From NCBI GenBank assembly GCA_016705545.1, contig JADIYA010000001.1, positions 372,001 to 436,000 on the forward strand: DNA of 64,000 nt, in the 5' to 3' direction. Position numbers and translations under genes: made by a program. This document shows positions 29,886-39,127 of this stretch, in pieces. Source of the DNA: Flavobacteriales bacterium. GTDB lineage: Bacteria > Bacteroidota > Bacteroidia > Flavobacteriales_F > PHOS-HE28. Numbering within the stretch: the first letter of the stretch is position 1; every line of letters starts with the position of its first letter. The notes beneath the pieces were generated by a model. The model searched no databases. It was not told where the DNA came from and saw only the letters and a list, made by a program, of their open reading frames with translations.

Positions 29886-30662
29886 ATGCACATCGCCATC
29901 GCAGGCAACATCGGCTCCGGCAAGACCACGCTCACGCAGCTCCTTGCCAAGCACTACAAGTGGGAGCAGCTCCAAGAGGCCGTTGACAACAACCCTTACC
30001 TCTTCGACTTCTACAAGGACATGCAGCGCTGGAGCTTCAACCTCCAGATCTTCTTCCTCAACTCGCGCTTCGAGCAGCTGCTCGATATCCGGCGCAGCGG
30101 CCGCAACGTGGTGCAGGACCGCACCATCTACGAGGACGCCTACATCTTCGCCCCCAACCTGCACGCCATGGGGCTGATGACCACGCGCGACTTCGAGAAC
30201 TACCACCGCCTCTTCCTCAACATGGAGAGCGCGATCGCGCCGCCCGATCTCCTCATCTACCTGCAAGCACCGGTTGAGAAGCTGGTTAAGCAGATCGCCG
30301 AGCGTGGCCGCGATTACGAGGCCAGCATCAGCATCGATTACCTCAAGCGCCTCAACGAGCGCTACGACGCTTGGATCGAGAAGTACGACAAGGGCAAATT
30401 GCTGGTGATTGATGTGGAGGACAATGCCTTCCACACCGATCCCGAGGATCTCGGCCAGATCATCAATCGCATCGATGCGGAGATCCACGGCCTGTTCCCG
30501 ATGGAGAAGCCTTCCATGGCAGGCAAGCCTGCTCCGGCCAAGCCGGCGGCTGCTGCGAAGCCAGCGATGAAGCCGTTGAAGCAAGGCATCTTGAAACCGC
30601 TGCCCAGCAAGAACGGCGCGAAGCCCGTGACGGACGGCAAGGCGGTGGCGAAGAAGCGCTGA
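29886..30662 (+). CDS. Deoxynucleoside kinase with Lys/Ala/Pro tail
   Basis: 258 residues. P-loop GNIGSGKTT (about 6-14), then QEAVDNNPYLFDFYKDM, FNLQIFFLNSRFEQLLDIR, VVQDRTIYEDAYIFA with the catalytic D-R-x-x-x-E-D, and LLIYLQAPVEKLVKQIAERGRDYEASI, the lid with its Arg cluster. The enzyme core ends at about residue 205. The last ~50 residues are Lys/Ala/Pro-rich low complexity (MAGKPAPAKPAAAAKPA ... VAKKR), absent from the other kinase in this window. The role is phosphorylation of deoxynucleosides for salvage. The 160-base gap upstream holds a 13-base direct repeat (29806-29818 and 29861-29873) and a possible TAACTTCG -7 element at 29777-29784. Confidence 0.85.
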   Translation: MHIAIAGNIGSGKTTLTQLLAKHYKWEQLQEAVDNNPYLFDFYKDMQRWSFNLQIFFLNSRFEQLLDIRRSGRNVVQDRTIYEDAYIFAPNLHAMGLMTTRDFENYHRLFLNMESAIAPPDLLIYLQAPVEKLVKQIAERGRDYEASISIDYLKRLNERYDAWIEKYDKGKLLVIDVEDNAFHTDPEDLGQIINRIDAEIHGLFPMEKPSMAGKPAPAKPAAAAKPAMKPLKQGILKPLPSKNGAKPVTDGKAVAKKR

Positions 30663-30670
30663 TCCGAAGC

Positions 30671-31492
30671 CTATCGCTCGAACCGAAGCGCTCCATCGGT
30701 CCAAAGCGCCTGTGCTACCCGGTCATGCGGCAGGCCCATCCGCTCCATCATCGCTTCGAAACGCGCCGGCTCGCCGCTGGTGAACACCTCAACCGATCCC
30801 GTCGCTGAGTCGGCCGCATCCTTTGCCTTCTCCTTCAGCACGCGTGCCACCTGTCGCGCAACGGCTGGCGCAGGATCAATGACGCGAACGCCGGCACCGA
30901 CGATGCGCTCGATCAACGGGCGCACGATCGGATAGTGCGTGCAGCCCAGCACCAGCGCATCGATGCCGCGCGCCAGCATCGGCTCGAGCCAGCCGCGCAG
31001 CATCTGCTCCGTGCGGAGCGTATCCAACTCACCGGCCTCGATCTGCTTCACCAATCCGGGGCAGGGCTGGTGCAGCACTTCAACGCCTTGCGAGAAGCGC
31101 TCCACCACCGAGGCATACAGGTCGCTCTGGAACGTGGCCACCGTGGCAATCACGCCGACCACGCCGCTGTGCGTGTGCTCCACCGCGGGCTTCACGGCCG
31201 GCTCCATGCCCACGAAGGGGAAATCGGGCCAGCGCGCGCGCACGTCCTTCAGCGCTGCGGCGCTCGCTGTATTGCACGCGATCACGATCAGTTTGCAGCC
31301 TTGGGTGATCAGCGCGTCACAGATGGACAAGCTGAAGCCGCGCACTTCATCGAGCGAGCGGGCGCCATAGGGCATATGCGCGTTGTCGCCGAAATAGAGC
31401 AGGCGCTCCTGGGGGAGCGCCTGCCGGATGGCTGCCATCACCGTGAGACCGCCGATGCCGGAATCGAAGATGCCGATCGGTCGCGCGTCCAC
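30671..31492 (-). CDS. murI: Glutamate racemase
   Basis: 273 residues. GIFDSGIGGLTVM (about 7-19) has the conserved Asp, the two catalytic Cys are in IACNTASA and LGCTHYPIV, and PYGARSLDEVRGFS is the third family block. It converts L- to D-glutamate for peptidoglycan. It is the last gene of the leftward envelope block DUF6089-uppS-bamA-ompH-ompH-murI, 13 bases after the second ompH, an order conserved in Bacteroidota. Confidence 0.94.
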   Translation of the reverse strand: MDARPIGIFDSGIGGLTVMAAIRQALPQERLLYFGDNAHMPYGARSLDEVRGFSLSICDALITQGCKLIVIACNTASAAALKDVRARWPDFPFVGMEPAVKPAVEHTHSGVVGVIATVATFQSDLYASVVERFSQGVEVLHQPCPGLVKQIEAGELDTLRTEQMLRGWLEPMLARGIDALVLGCTHYPIVRPLIERIVGAGVRVIDPAPAVARQVARVLKEKAKDAADSATGSVEVFTSGEPARFEAMMERMGLPHDRVAQALWTDGALRFER

Positions 31493-31505
31493 GGCGCCTC
31501 GGTGA

Positions 31506-32024
31506 TTAGGGCGTTGTGATGCCGAGCTTGGCCTTCACCAAGGGCATGATGTCCTCGCCCTTGTCGAAATAGAGGACCATGCCGGTGCTCACGTCGAAGA
31601 TGTACGTGAAGCCCTTCTCATCGGCTACGTCCTTGATGGCCTGATTGGTCTTCTCGATCATGGGCTTCAGCAATTCCTCCTCCTGCTTGGCGAGGTCCTC
31701 TTGCGCCTTCTCCTGCGCGGCCTGGATCCGCTGCTCGAGCTCGTTGATCTCGCGCACTACCATCTCCTTCTCGGTCTGCGTCATGGTCTCGGAGCGGGCC
31801 TGCGCGTCGGCTACCTTGGCCTGGTACTCGGCGCCCATGGCCTTCAGGCGCTCATCGAGGGTCTTGGCGAAGCCCTGCATCTTCTCTTCGGCGCCCTTGC
31901 GCTCAGGAAGCGTGAGCAGCAGGCGCTGGCGGTCGATGTGGCCCAGCTTGGGGGATTGCGCGATGGCTGCTTGCGCGCCACTGAGGAGCAGTGCGAATGA
32001 AAGTGCGAGTTGCTTGATGTTCAT
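31506..32024 (-). CDS. OmpH/Skp-family periplasmic chaperone
   Basis: 172 residues. Signal peptide MNIKQLALSFALLLSGAQAAIAQ, then the OmpH fold: LGHIDRQRLLLTLPERKGAEEKMQ, a long coiled-coil pair (about 45-120, rich in Ala, Glu, Gln and Lys), and the C-terminal strands VADEKGFTYIFDVSTGMVLYFDKGEDIMPLVKAKLGI. Skp-like trimers hold unfolded outer-membrane proteins and deliver them to BamA, which is encoded two genes upstream. It lies between the other ompH copy and murI. Confidence 0.9.
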   Translation of the reverse strand: MNIKQLALSFALLLSGAQAAIAQSPKLGHIDRQRLLLTLPERKGAEEKMQGFAKTLDERLKAMGAEYQAKVADAQARSETMTQTEKEMVVREINELEQRIQAAQEKAQEDLAKQEEELLKPMIEKTNQAIKDVADEKGFTYIFDVSTGMVLYFDKGEDIMPLVKAKLGITTP

Positions 32025-32036
32025 GGTCGTATCCGT

Positions 32037-32690
32037 CTATCGGGGTGGTTTTTGATCGCGTCCGCCATCTCCGCCGTCGCGCGGCTGCTCCTGCGGCTGT
32101 CCTTCGTCCTTTCCGTCGTCTTTCGTGTCTTCAGGGTCCTTGCCGAACTCGTCTTCTTTCCCGCCGCCATCACGCTTGGGGCGGATGCCGAGCTTCTTCA
32201 GCACTTGGTCGCTCTTGTCGAACTTGTCGCTGGCGAAGAGCAGGTTGCCGCCATTCTGCCCACTGAGGTCGAACACGGCCACGTAGCTGGTGCCGGCCAC
32301 TTCCTTCACGGCGTTGTACACGCGCTCCTGTATGGGCTGGATCAGCTCCTGCCGCTTCTTGAAGAGATCGCCTTGCGGACCGAAGCGCCGTTTCTGAAGG
32401 TCGCGGGCATCGCGGTCCTTGTTCTCGATCTCGTCCATGCGTGTGCGGCGCATCTCTTCGGTAAGGAGGATCGACTCGGCGTTGAAGGCCTCGCGCAATC
32501 GGCGTATGGTCTGGTGGCGCTCGTCGATCTCCTCCTGCCATTGCTTGCTCAGGCGGTCCAGCTCCTTCTGCGCCGTCTCGTATTCGGGCATCTGGTCCAG
32601 GATGTACTTGGTGTTCACGAACGCGATTCGTTGCGCGGCGGCATCGCCGGCAAGGAGCGCCGCCAGGGCGAGGATCAAAAGGATGCGCAT
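32037..32690 (-). CDS. OmpH/Skp-family periplasmic chaperone, longer paralogue
   Basis: 217 residues from ATG 32690, which opens the signal peptide MRILLILALAALLAGDAAAQ; earlier in-frame starts would add a non-signal stretch. Then come RIAFVNTKYILDQMPEYETAQ, the usual Bacteroidota OmpH start, a helical hairpin (about 45-130) and SYVAVFDLSGQNGGNLLFASDKFDKSDQVLKKLGI. Unlike its neighbour it has a ~45-residue hydrophilic tail rich in Asp, Gly, Glu and Gln (KRDGGGKEDEFGKDPEDTK). The pair of ompH genes directly after bamA is standard for the phylum. Confidence 0.9.
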   Translation of the reverse strand: MRILLILALAALLAGDAAAQRIAFVNTKYILDQMPEYETAQKELDRLSKQWQEEIDERHQTIRRLREAFNAESILLTEEMRRTRMDEIENKDRDARDLQKRRFGPQGDLFKKRQELIQPIQERVYNAVKEVAGTSYVAVFDLSGQNGGNLLFASDKFDKSDQVLKKLGIRPKRDGGGKEDEFGKDPEDTKDDGKDEGQPQEQPRDGGDGGRDQKPPR

Positions 32691-32718
32691 GCGAGGGGCG
32701 TGAATGTATGCGGCGGGA

Positions 32719-35270
32719 TCAGAGTTCGCCAAGATCTATGCCGATGGTGAAATGGAACTGGCTCTTGGCCATGCCCGGGGCGCTGGGCACATCGTCCAGG
32801 CGCCAAGCGTAATCAAGGCCCATGGGCCCGAACATGGGCAGGAAGATGCGCAGGCCGAAACCGGCGCTGCGGTACATCTTGAAGGGATCGAAGCGCTCAG
32901 CGCTGCTCCAGGTGTTCCCTGCTTGCGCAAAGGCCAAGGTGTAGATGGTGGCTTGGGGATTCAGCGATACCGGGAATCGCAGCTCTGCGGTGTACTTGCC
33001 CACGAGGAAGTTGCCGGTGCGGGGCGAGAGCGAGGCCTCGTCGTAGCCGCGCAGGGCGATGATCTCGCGGCCATCGAGCTGGAATCCGGTGAGGCCCGAA
33101 CCACCTAGGTAGAAGCGCTCGAAAGGCGCATCGCCGATGGTGCTGTTGTACCGGCCCATGAAGCCGTAGCCTGCGCGCACCATCAGCACCAGGTCGTGCT
33201 GGCTCTTGCTCCGCGTGAGGCGGTTGAACCATTGCGTGGTGAGCTTCCACTTGTGGAACTCGGCCCACTTGAAGCGATCTGCTGCCGGAAGCGTGGCCCA
33301 ATCACGGTCGGGCTGCATCAGCGACCAGGGCGGTGTGGCTTTCAGCGAAAGCGTCACATCGGATCCGCTGCGGGCGAAGAACGGCGCATCCACCGAATTG
33401 CGGGAGAGCTGGATGCTATAGGCGAGCACGTTGCTGGTGCCCTTCCCGAAATCGAACACCACCTGGCCGAAGTTGAAATTGTTGAGCCGGTAGTTCTGGT
33501 AGCTCACGTTCTGCCGCAGGATGAAGTAGTCATCGGGCACCGTGAGCCTTCGCCCCAAGCCGAGCGTAAGGCCAATGATATCGAGCGATTGGAGCTTGGG
33601 GTTGGCCTCCTTGCCGTCGGCTGTCCGCACGGTGCGGGCCTCACCATTGGTCTGCCGTGTGAGGTAGGCCGAGAAGCTCAAAGCGTTCGGCTTGCGGCCA
33701 CCGAGCCAGGGCTCCACGAAACTGAGGCTGTAGCTCTGGAAGAAGCGGCCGTTGGTCTGGGCGCGCAGGTTCAAGGTCTGGCCATCGCCCGCCGGAAGCG
33801 GCTGGTAGGCCTTGGGGTCGAAAAGCTTGCGCAGGCTGAAGTTGGTGAAGGAGAGTCCAAGACTGAGCACCACGCGCTGCGCGCCATAGCCGCCGCTCAG
33901 TTCCAATCGGTCGCTCGGGCGTTCTTCCACGGTGTACTCCAGGTCCACAAGGCCGGTGCGCGGGTCGGGGATCGGGTTCACGCCGAGCTTTTCTTGATCG
34001 AAGTAGCCGAGCTGCGCGATCTCGCGCTGGGTGCGGATCACATCGCTGCGGTTGAAGAGCTGGCCGGGCTTGGTGCGGATCTCCCGGCGGATCACATGCT
34101 CATTGGTCTTCGTGTTGCCCTTGATGATCACGTTGCGGATCCGGTACTGGCGGCCTTCGCGTATGCGGATCTCCAGGTCGATGCTGTCGCCTTCGGTCAC
34201 CAGCTCGATGGGCTCCGGGTAGAACGAGAGGTAACCATCATCCATGTACAAAGAGCTCACATCCAAGCCGGTCTGGTTCATGTACAGGCGGCTGTCGAGC
34301 ACCTTCTTGCTGTACACATCGCCCTTGCGGATGTTGAGGATGCTGTCGAGCCGAGAGCTGCGGTATTTGGTGTTCCCCGTCCACATGATCTGTCGGAAGT
34401 GGAACTTCTGGCCCTCGTCCAGATCGACCTCCACGCGCACGCGCTTCGGGCCCACTCTGTACATGGTGTCGCGCACGATGGCCGCGTTGCGGTAGCCCTC
34501 GTTATTGTAGGTCTCGATCACGCGCTGCTTGTCGGCCTTGTAATCCTCGGCTATGAACTTGCTGCTGCCGAGGATGTTGTACCAGCGCTTGCGCTTGGTC
34601 TTCTTCAGCTTGCGGCGCAGCTTGGCGGTCTTGATGGCGTCGTTGCCCGTGATCGCCACATCCTGGATCTTCACGCGCGGGCCGGGATCCACATCGATGA
34701 AGACCACGACGCCATCAGAGAGGGCTCCCTTGAGCGTATCGGGCAACTGCGTGAAGCGCGCATCGGCGAAGAGGTAGCCCTTGTCAGAGAAATGCTTGCG
34801 GATGATCTGCCGAGCGCGCTGCTCGGTGGCCTCATTGAACTGCTGCCCGCGGGAGAGGCCCACCTCTTCATCGAGCTTGTCGGCCTTGGCCTTGGTGATG
34901 CCCCGGAACTTGTATCGGGAGAGACGGGGCTTCTCCTGCACGATGATGTGCAGGAAGATGGTGCGACCCCGCACTTCGGCGGCCTCGATGGCCACATCGC
35001 TGAAGAGCTTTTGCTCCCAGAGGTTCCGGATGGCGCGGCTGATGCGCTCGCCGGGCACTTCCACTTTATCACCCACCTGCAGGCCGGCGAAGAGCTTCAC
35101 CGCGCTGGGGTCCACGGTGCGGGTGCCGCTCACGGTGATGCCGCCGATATCGTAGGTCTGCGGCAGCGTGTGGTCCATGGCCGAACGCTGTTCCTGCGCG
35201 GAGAGGCGCATGGCTCCGGATGCGAGCACGCAAACGAATGCAGCGAAGCGGAAGGTGGCCGATCGGATCC

Positions 35271-35274
<4 letters not shown>
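32719..35274 (-). CDS. bamA: Outer membrane assembly factor BamA
   Basis: 851 residues with a GTG start whose bases overlap the uppS stop (GTGA, 35271-35274). Signal peptide (about 1-26), then five POTRA domains (about 40-430; for example YDIGGITVSGTRTVDPSAVK, YRIRNVIIKGNTKTNEHVIRREI), then the 16-stranded barrel. The barrel has the lid motif in ALRGYDEASLSPRTGNF, the LRGY counterpart of VRGF, and ends FHFTIGIDLGEL with an aromatic-poor final strand. It folds and inserts outer-membrane proteins, including the DUF6089 and TonB-receptor barrels encoded here. The two ompH genes follow. Confidence 0.95.
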
Positions 35275-36067
<793 letters not shown>

Positions 36068-36089
<22 letters not shown>

Positions 36090-36913
36090 TTGTACTGCTC
36101 CTCGCAGTCGCTGAAGCGGCTGAGGATGTAGGTGATGGTGAGGCCTGAGTACACGTACCAGTCGCGCGTATTGGGGTCGCCGCGCGTACGGCCGGTGTTG
36201 CTATAGCCCGGGTTGGCCTCCTCCAGGCCGCTGCGATCCGCCAAGGCTGCGGAGAGCGGACCGTTCTCGAAGGCGAGCAGGTCGTTGTCGTAATAGGTGC
36301 CGCTCACATCATCGATGTAATCGGTGTAGGTGCGGCGCATGCCCCATTCCAATTGGAAATCGATGCGCTTCACATTGAACTTCAATCCCGCGCCGAAGGG
36401 AATGGCCATGTGATCCACCGGATAGAGCTTGGGGCCTTGCGAGGTACCCTGCCCTTCGGTGCCCAACTGCTGCAGCTCGTACCAGCTATCCTGGAACTGC
36501 GCACTTGGACTTGCTCGGAAATACGCGAGGCCCCCGAACACGAAGGGCGTCCACTTCTTGCCGTCCTTGCCCCGCTTGCGGTAAGGGAAGTAGTTGATCT
36601 CGAGCAGCATGGCGGCCTCGAAGAGCGGCGCGCGGAAATGCAGGTTCCGGTTGAGCTGGATCGGGTCTTCGCTATTGCTGTCGTAGGCCTGCAAAGTGCC
36701 ATAAATGCCTTGCAATCGCAGCGCATAGCGGTCGTTGAGGTTGTGACGGAACACGAGGCCGCCCGCCAGTTTGGTATCTACCGGATAGTGCTTGTAAGGA
36801 TTCAGGTCGCCGATGTAATAGGTCGCTCCGATGGTGGCTCCTAGCTCATTCACTTGGGCGGCAACGCGCAGGCCTGAAGCCAACAACAGGAATACGATCG
36901 TGGCGCGGAGCAT
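36068..36913 (-). CDS. DUF6089 outer-membrane beta-barrel protein
   Basis: 281 residues with signal peptide MLRATIVFLLLASGLRVAAQ. The body is alternating amphipathic strands typical of a small outer-membrane barrel: NELGATIGATYYIGDLNPYKHYP, GGLVFRHNLNDRYALRLQG, AMLLEINYFPYRKR, TPFVFGGLAYF, FGAGLKFNVKRIDFQLEWGMRRTYTDYIDDVSGTYYD. The family precedes uppS-bamA in many Bacteroidota; its role is unknown. It has a paralogue at 37444-38418. A candidate promoter lies about 50 bases upstream. Confidence 0.85.
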
Positions 36914-36964
36914 CGGTGGCTTGAACGGCGTGGCGGGGCTTGTGGTATAACCTCGGAAGCCGGG

Positions 36965-36993
36965 CGAAGGTATCCCGCCGCCCCAACTGACAA
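36965..36993 (-). promoter_or_regulatory. Candidate promoter for DUF6089-uppS-bamA block
   Basis: On the minus strand TTG (36993-36991) and TACCTTCG (36972-36965) are separated by 18 bases, close to the Bacteroidota TTG-N19-TAnnTTTG pattern. The -7 element ends about 50 bases upstream of the DUF6089 start. Confidence 0.35.
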
Positions 36994-37184
36994 GAAAGCG
37001 CTGACGGGTAGGGTGTTAAGGTGCGTGAAGGGGGTTACGGTGCCGCTTCACCAGGAGTATGGACCTCGGCCTCGAGCGACTATCGCTCTTTACCCTTTAC
37101 CGAGTGTTTCGCACGGCAACCTCTATCGATTGCAGCTATTATCAACCAGATGGCGCATGCCACTCGAGGAAGAATGAGCCTTCC

Positions 37185-37415
37185 TCAAAGATCCCACACC
37201 GTACTCCTGCGCCTCAAGGGCTGCTTGATGCGCTCCTTGTGCTGCAGCACGAAGGCCATCACCAGGTACACCACCAAGTGGGCGCCGGCGGTGATGAAAC
37301 TGAGGTAGATGAAACTCAAGCGGACCTGCTCGGCCTTCACATTGAGCTTGCCCGCCCACCATTGGCAGACCCCGAAGGCCTGCTGCTCGAACCAGGAACG
37401 GATGGACGCGATCAT
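37185..37415 (-). CDS. PspC-domain small membrane protein
   Basis: 76 residues. The N-terminal part FGVCQWWAGKLNVKAEQVRLSFIYLSFITAG matches the PspC core (GVC-x-G-x-A with x-VR-x-x-F), and one membrane segment is visible at about 35-60 (YLSFITAGAHLVVYLVMAFVL). Single-domain PspC proteins in Bacteroidota are thought to take part in envelope stress responses; nothing here shows the partner. It lies between the two DUF6089 genes on the same strand. The 270 bases between it and 36913 hold no other gene that I can support. Confidence 0.7.
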   Translation of the reverse strand: MIASIRSWFEQQAFGVCQWWAGKLNVKAEQVRLSFIYLSFITAGAHLVVYLVMAFVLQHKERIKQPLRRRSTVWDL

Positions 37416-37443
37416 GGCGGGTGCAGCGCACGGCTGCGCGATT

Positions 37444-38418
37444 CTAGAAGACGATCTTGGCGCGGCGGATGCGGGCGCGGTACTTCTTGCTGCCGCTCTT
37501 GTACTTGTAGATCTTCCAATCGGCGGTGAACTTCAGGAAGAGGTATGCATCGAGGTCCTTCTCGTCGCCACGTTGCTGGCCGCGAGCGGTCTGTCCAGGC
37601 ATAAGACCCAAGCTGGGGTCCGCCAAGTAGCCTGCTACCTCATCCTCCGGGATGTTCACATCCTGAGCGTCGAGCGGGTCAGCGCCGTAGTAATACGATG
37701 TGCTGACGTCATCGACGTAATCCGTGAAGGTCTTGGTGTACTGCAGTTCCAAGCCTATGCTCCAATTCTTCGTGAATGCACGCCGGATACCGAAGCCGAG
37801 GGGGACGCACACCTGAATGTTCTTGTACTCCTCCGGACCGCCGGGCAATCCCTGCCCTTCGGTGCGCATGGGCTTCAGTCGAACCCAAGCGTTGTTGTAC
37901 TGCGCGCGCGGGTCGAAGTAGAAGCCCCCAACGCCGCCGAAGAGGTAAAGGCCCACCCGGCTGCTCTTGGTGCCTTTCACGCCGCGCAGGTCGTAGATGT
38001 GGCCGAGCTCCTCACGGTAGAGGTGCAGCTCATAGACCAGCGATAGCTCGAACACATCGCTCTTGAAGCTGAGGTTGCGGTTCTGCCGGAAGGGTTCCGT
38101 GGTAAGGTTGTCGTTACCGGCCAGGATCCCATAGGTGAAGCGCATGCGCAGGGCCTGCTGCCGTGCGAGGTAATAGCGGTAGGCCAGGCTTGCGGCAGGC
38201 CGCGTCTGGCTGAACTCCAGGTCCCACACGAACGGGGATCCAATCTGATTGCGGCCTCCGAGCTCACCAAGGAAGTTCGAGATCCCGAAGCCGAACTCAA
38301 TCTCGGTGCGGTGGGTTTTCCAATAGCTCGATTGCCGGAAATACTGCGCGCCGGCCTCGCCTGCCAGCAGGAAGGCGGCCGAAAGGAGCAAGATGTGGCG
38401 GGGTAGGAATCGCAGCAT
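37444..38418 (-). CDS. DUF6089 outer-membrane beta-barrel protein, paralogue
   Basis: 324 residues. Signal peptide MLRFLPRHILLLSAAFLLAGEAGAQ, then strands like those of the shorter paralogue: IEFGFGISNFLGELGGRNQIG, ASLAYRYYLARQQALRMRFTYGILAG, RVGLYLFGGVGGFYF, VPLGFGIRRAFTKNWSIGLELQYTKTFTDYVDDVSTSYY. The C terminus is basic (KYRARIRRAKIVF). TATATTTG at 38438-38445 on the minus strand matches a Bacteroidota -7 box and probably starts the envelope block that runs down to murI. Confidence 0.85.
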   Translation of the reverse strand: MLRFLPRHILLLSAAFLLAGEAGAQYFRQSSYWKTHRTEIEFGFGISNFLGELGGRNQIGSPFVWDLEFSQTRPAASLAYRYYLARQQALRMRFTYGILAGNDNLTTEPFRQNRNLSFKSDVFELSLVYELHLYREELGHIYDLRGVKGTKSSRVGLYLFGGVGGFYFDPRAQYNNAWVRLKPMRTEGQGLPGGPEEYKNIQVCVPLGFGIRRAFTKNWSIGLELQYTKTFTDYVDDVSTSYYYGADPLDAQDVNIPEDEVAGYLADPSLGLMPGQTARGQQRGDEKDLDAYLFLKFTADWKIYKYKSGSKKYRARIRRAKIVF

Positions 38419-38525
38419 GCGGTTCTAGGCGGGCAGCCAAATATAGAGGGTGGGCTCATACGGCGGGTCGCCGCCTCAGGGTTCCGTCCCCAAGACCCGC
38501 GTAAATGGATACGGTTGCCTCTGGG

Positions 38526-39065
38526 CTAGTCATCAGTTCCCGTGAGGGCGTGAAGCACCACTCCTGCGCATACGCTCACGTTGAGCGAGTGCTTGCTGCC
38601 GCGCTGTGGGACCATCACGCAGGCGTCGGCCAAGGCCACGGCCGCATCGCTCACGCCGTGCAGCTCATTACCGAACACGAGAGCCAATGGACCTCGATGC
38701 GCATCCCGGAGCCGGCGGAGCGGCAAGGCCATGGCCGTGAGCTCAACGGCCACCACGCGGTATCCGGCTGCCTTCAGCCGTTCCAGGGCACTGGCTGCAT
38801 CGGGTGAATGCTCCCACGGCACCGAGCGTGTGGCGCCCAAGGCGGTCTTCTCGATCTCCGGATGCGGGGGGCAAGGGGTGAAGCCGCAAAGCACCAAGCG
38901 CTCCGCCCCGAAGGCATCACAAGAACGGAAGATCGACCCCACGTTATGGCGGCTGCGCAGGTCGTCGAGCACCACGACCACCCGCTGATGAAGGGCGGAT
39001 GCATAGGCCTCGGGCGCTACGCGACCCAGTTCGTCTGAACTCAGCTTTCGGTCTTCAACAGGCAT
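38526..39065 (-). CDS. TrmH/SpoU-family RNA 2'-O-methyltransferase
   Basis: 179 residues. The SPOUT motifs are complete: LRSRHNVGSIFRSCDAFG (motif 1 with the catalytic Arg region), LVFGNELHGVS (motif 2) and VPQRGSKHSLNVSVCAGVVLH (motif 3, the knot). These single-domain enzymes methylate a ribose in tRNA or rRNA; the target is not evident. The gene diverges from mutS with 62 bases between the starts. Confidence 0.9.
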   Translation of the reverse strand: MPVEDRKLSSDELGRVAPEAYASALHQRVVVVLDDLRSRHNVGSIFRSCDAFGAERLVLCGFTPCPPHPEIEKTALGATRSVPWEHSPDAASALERLKAAGYRVVAVELTAMALPLRRLRDAHRGPLALVFGNELHGVSDAAVALADACVMVPQRGSKHSLNVSVCAGVVLHALTGTDD

Positions 39066-39127
39066 GGCGGATGGGGCAGAAGGCTCCGGTTACCTTCGGG
39101 GCGCAATTTCGCGCAGCGCCTCCGAGC

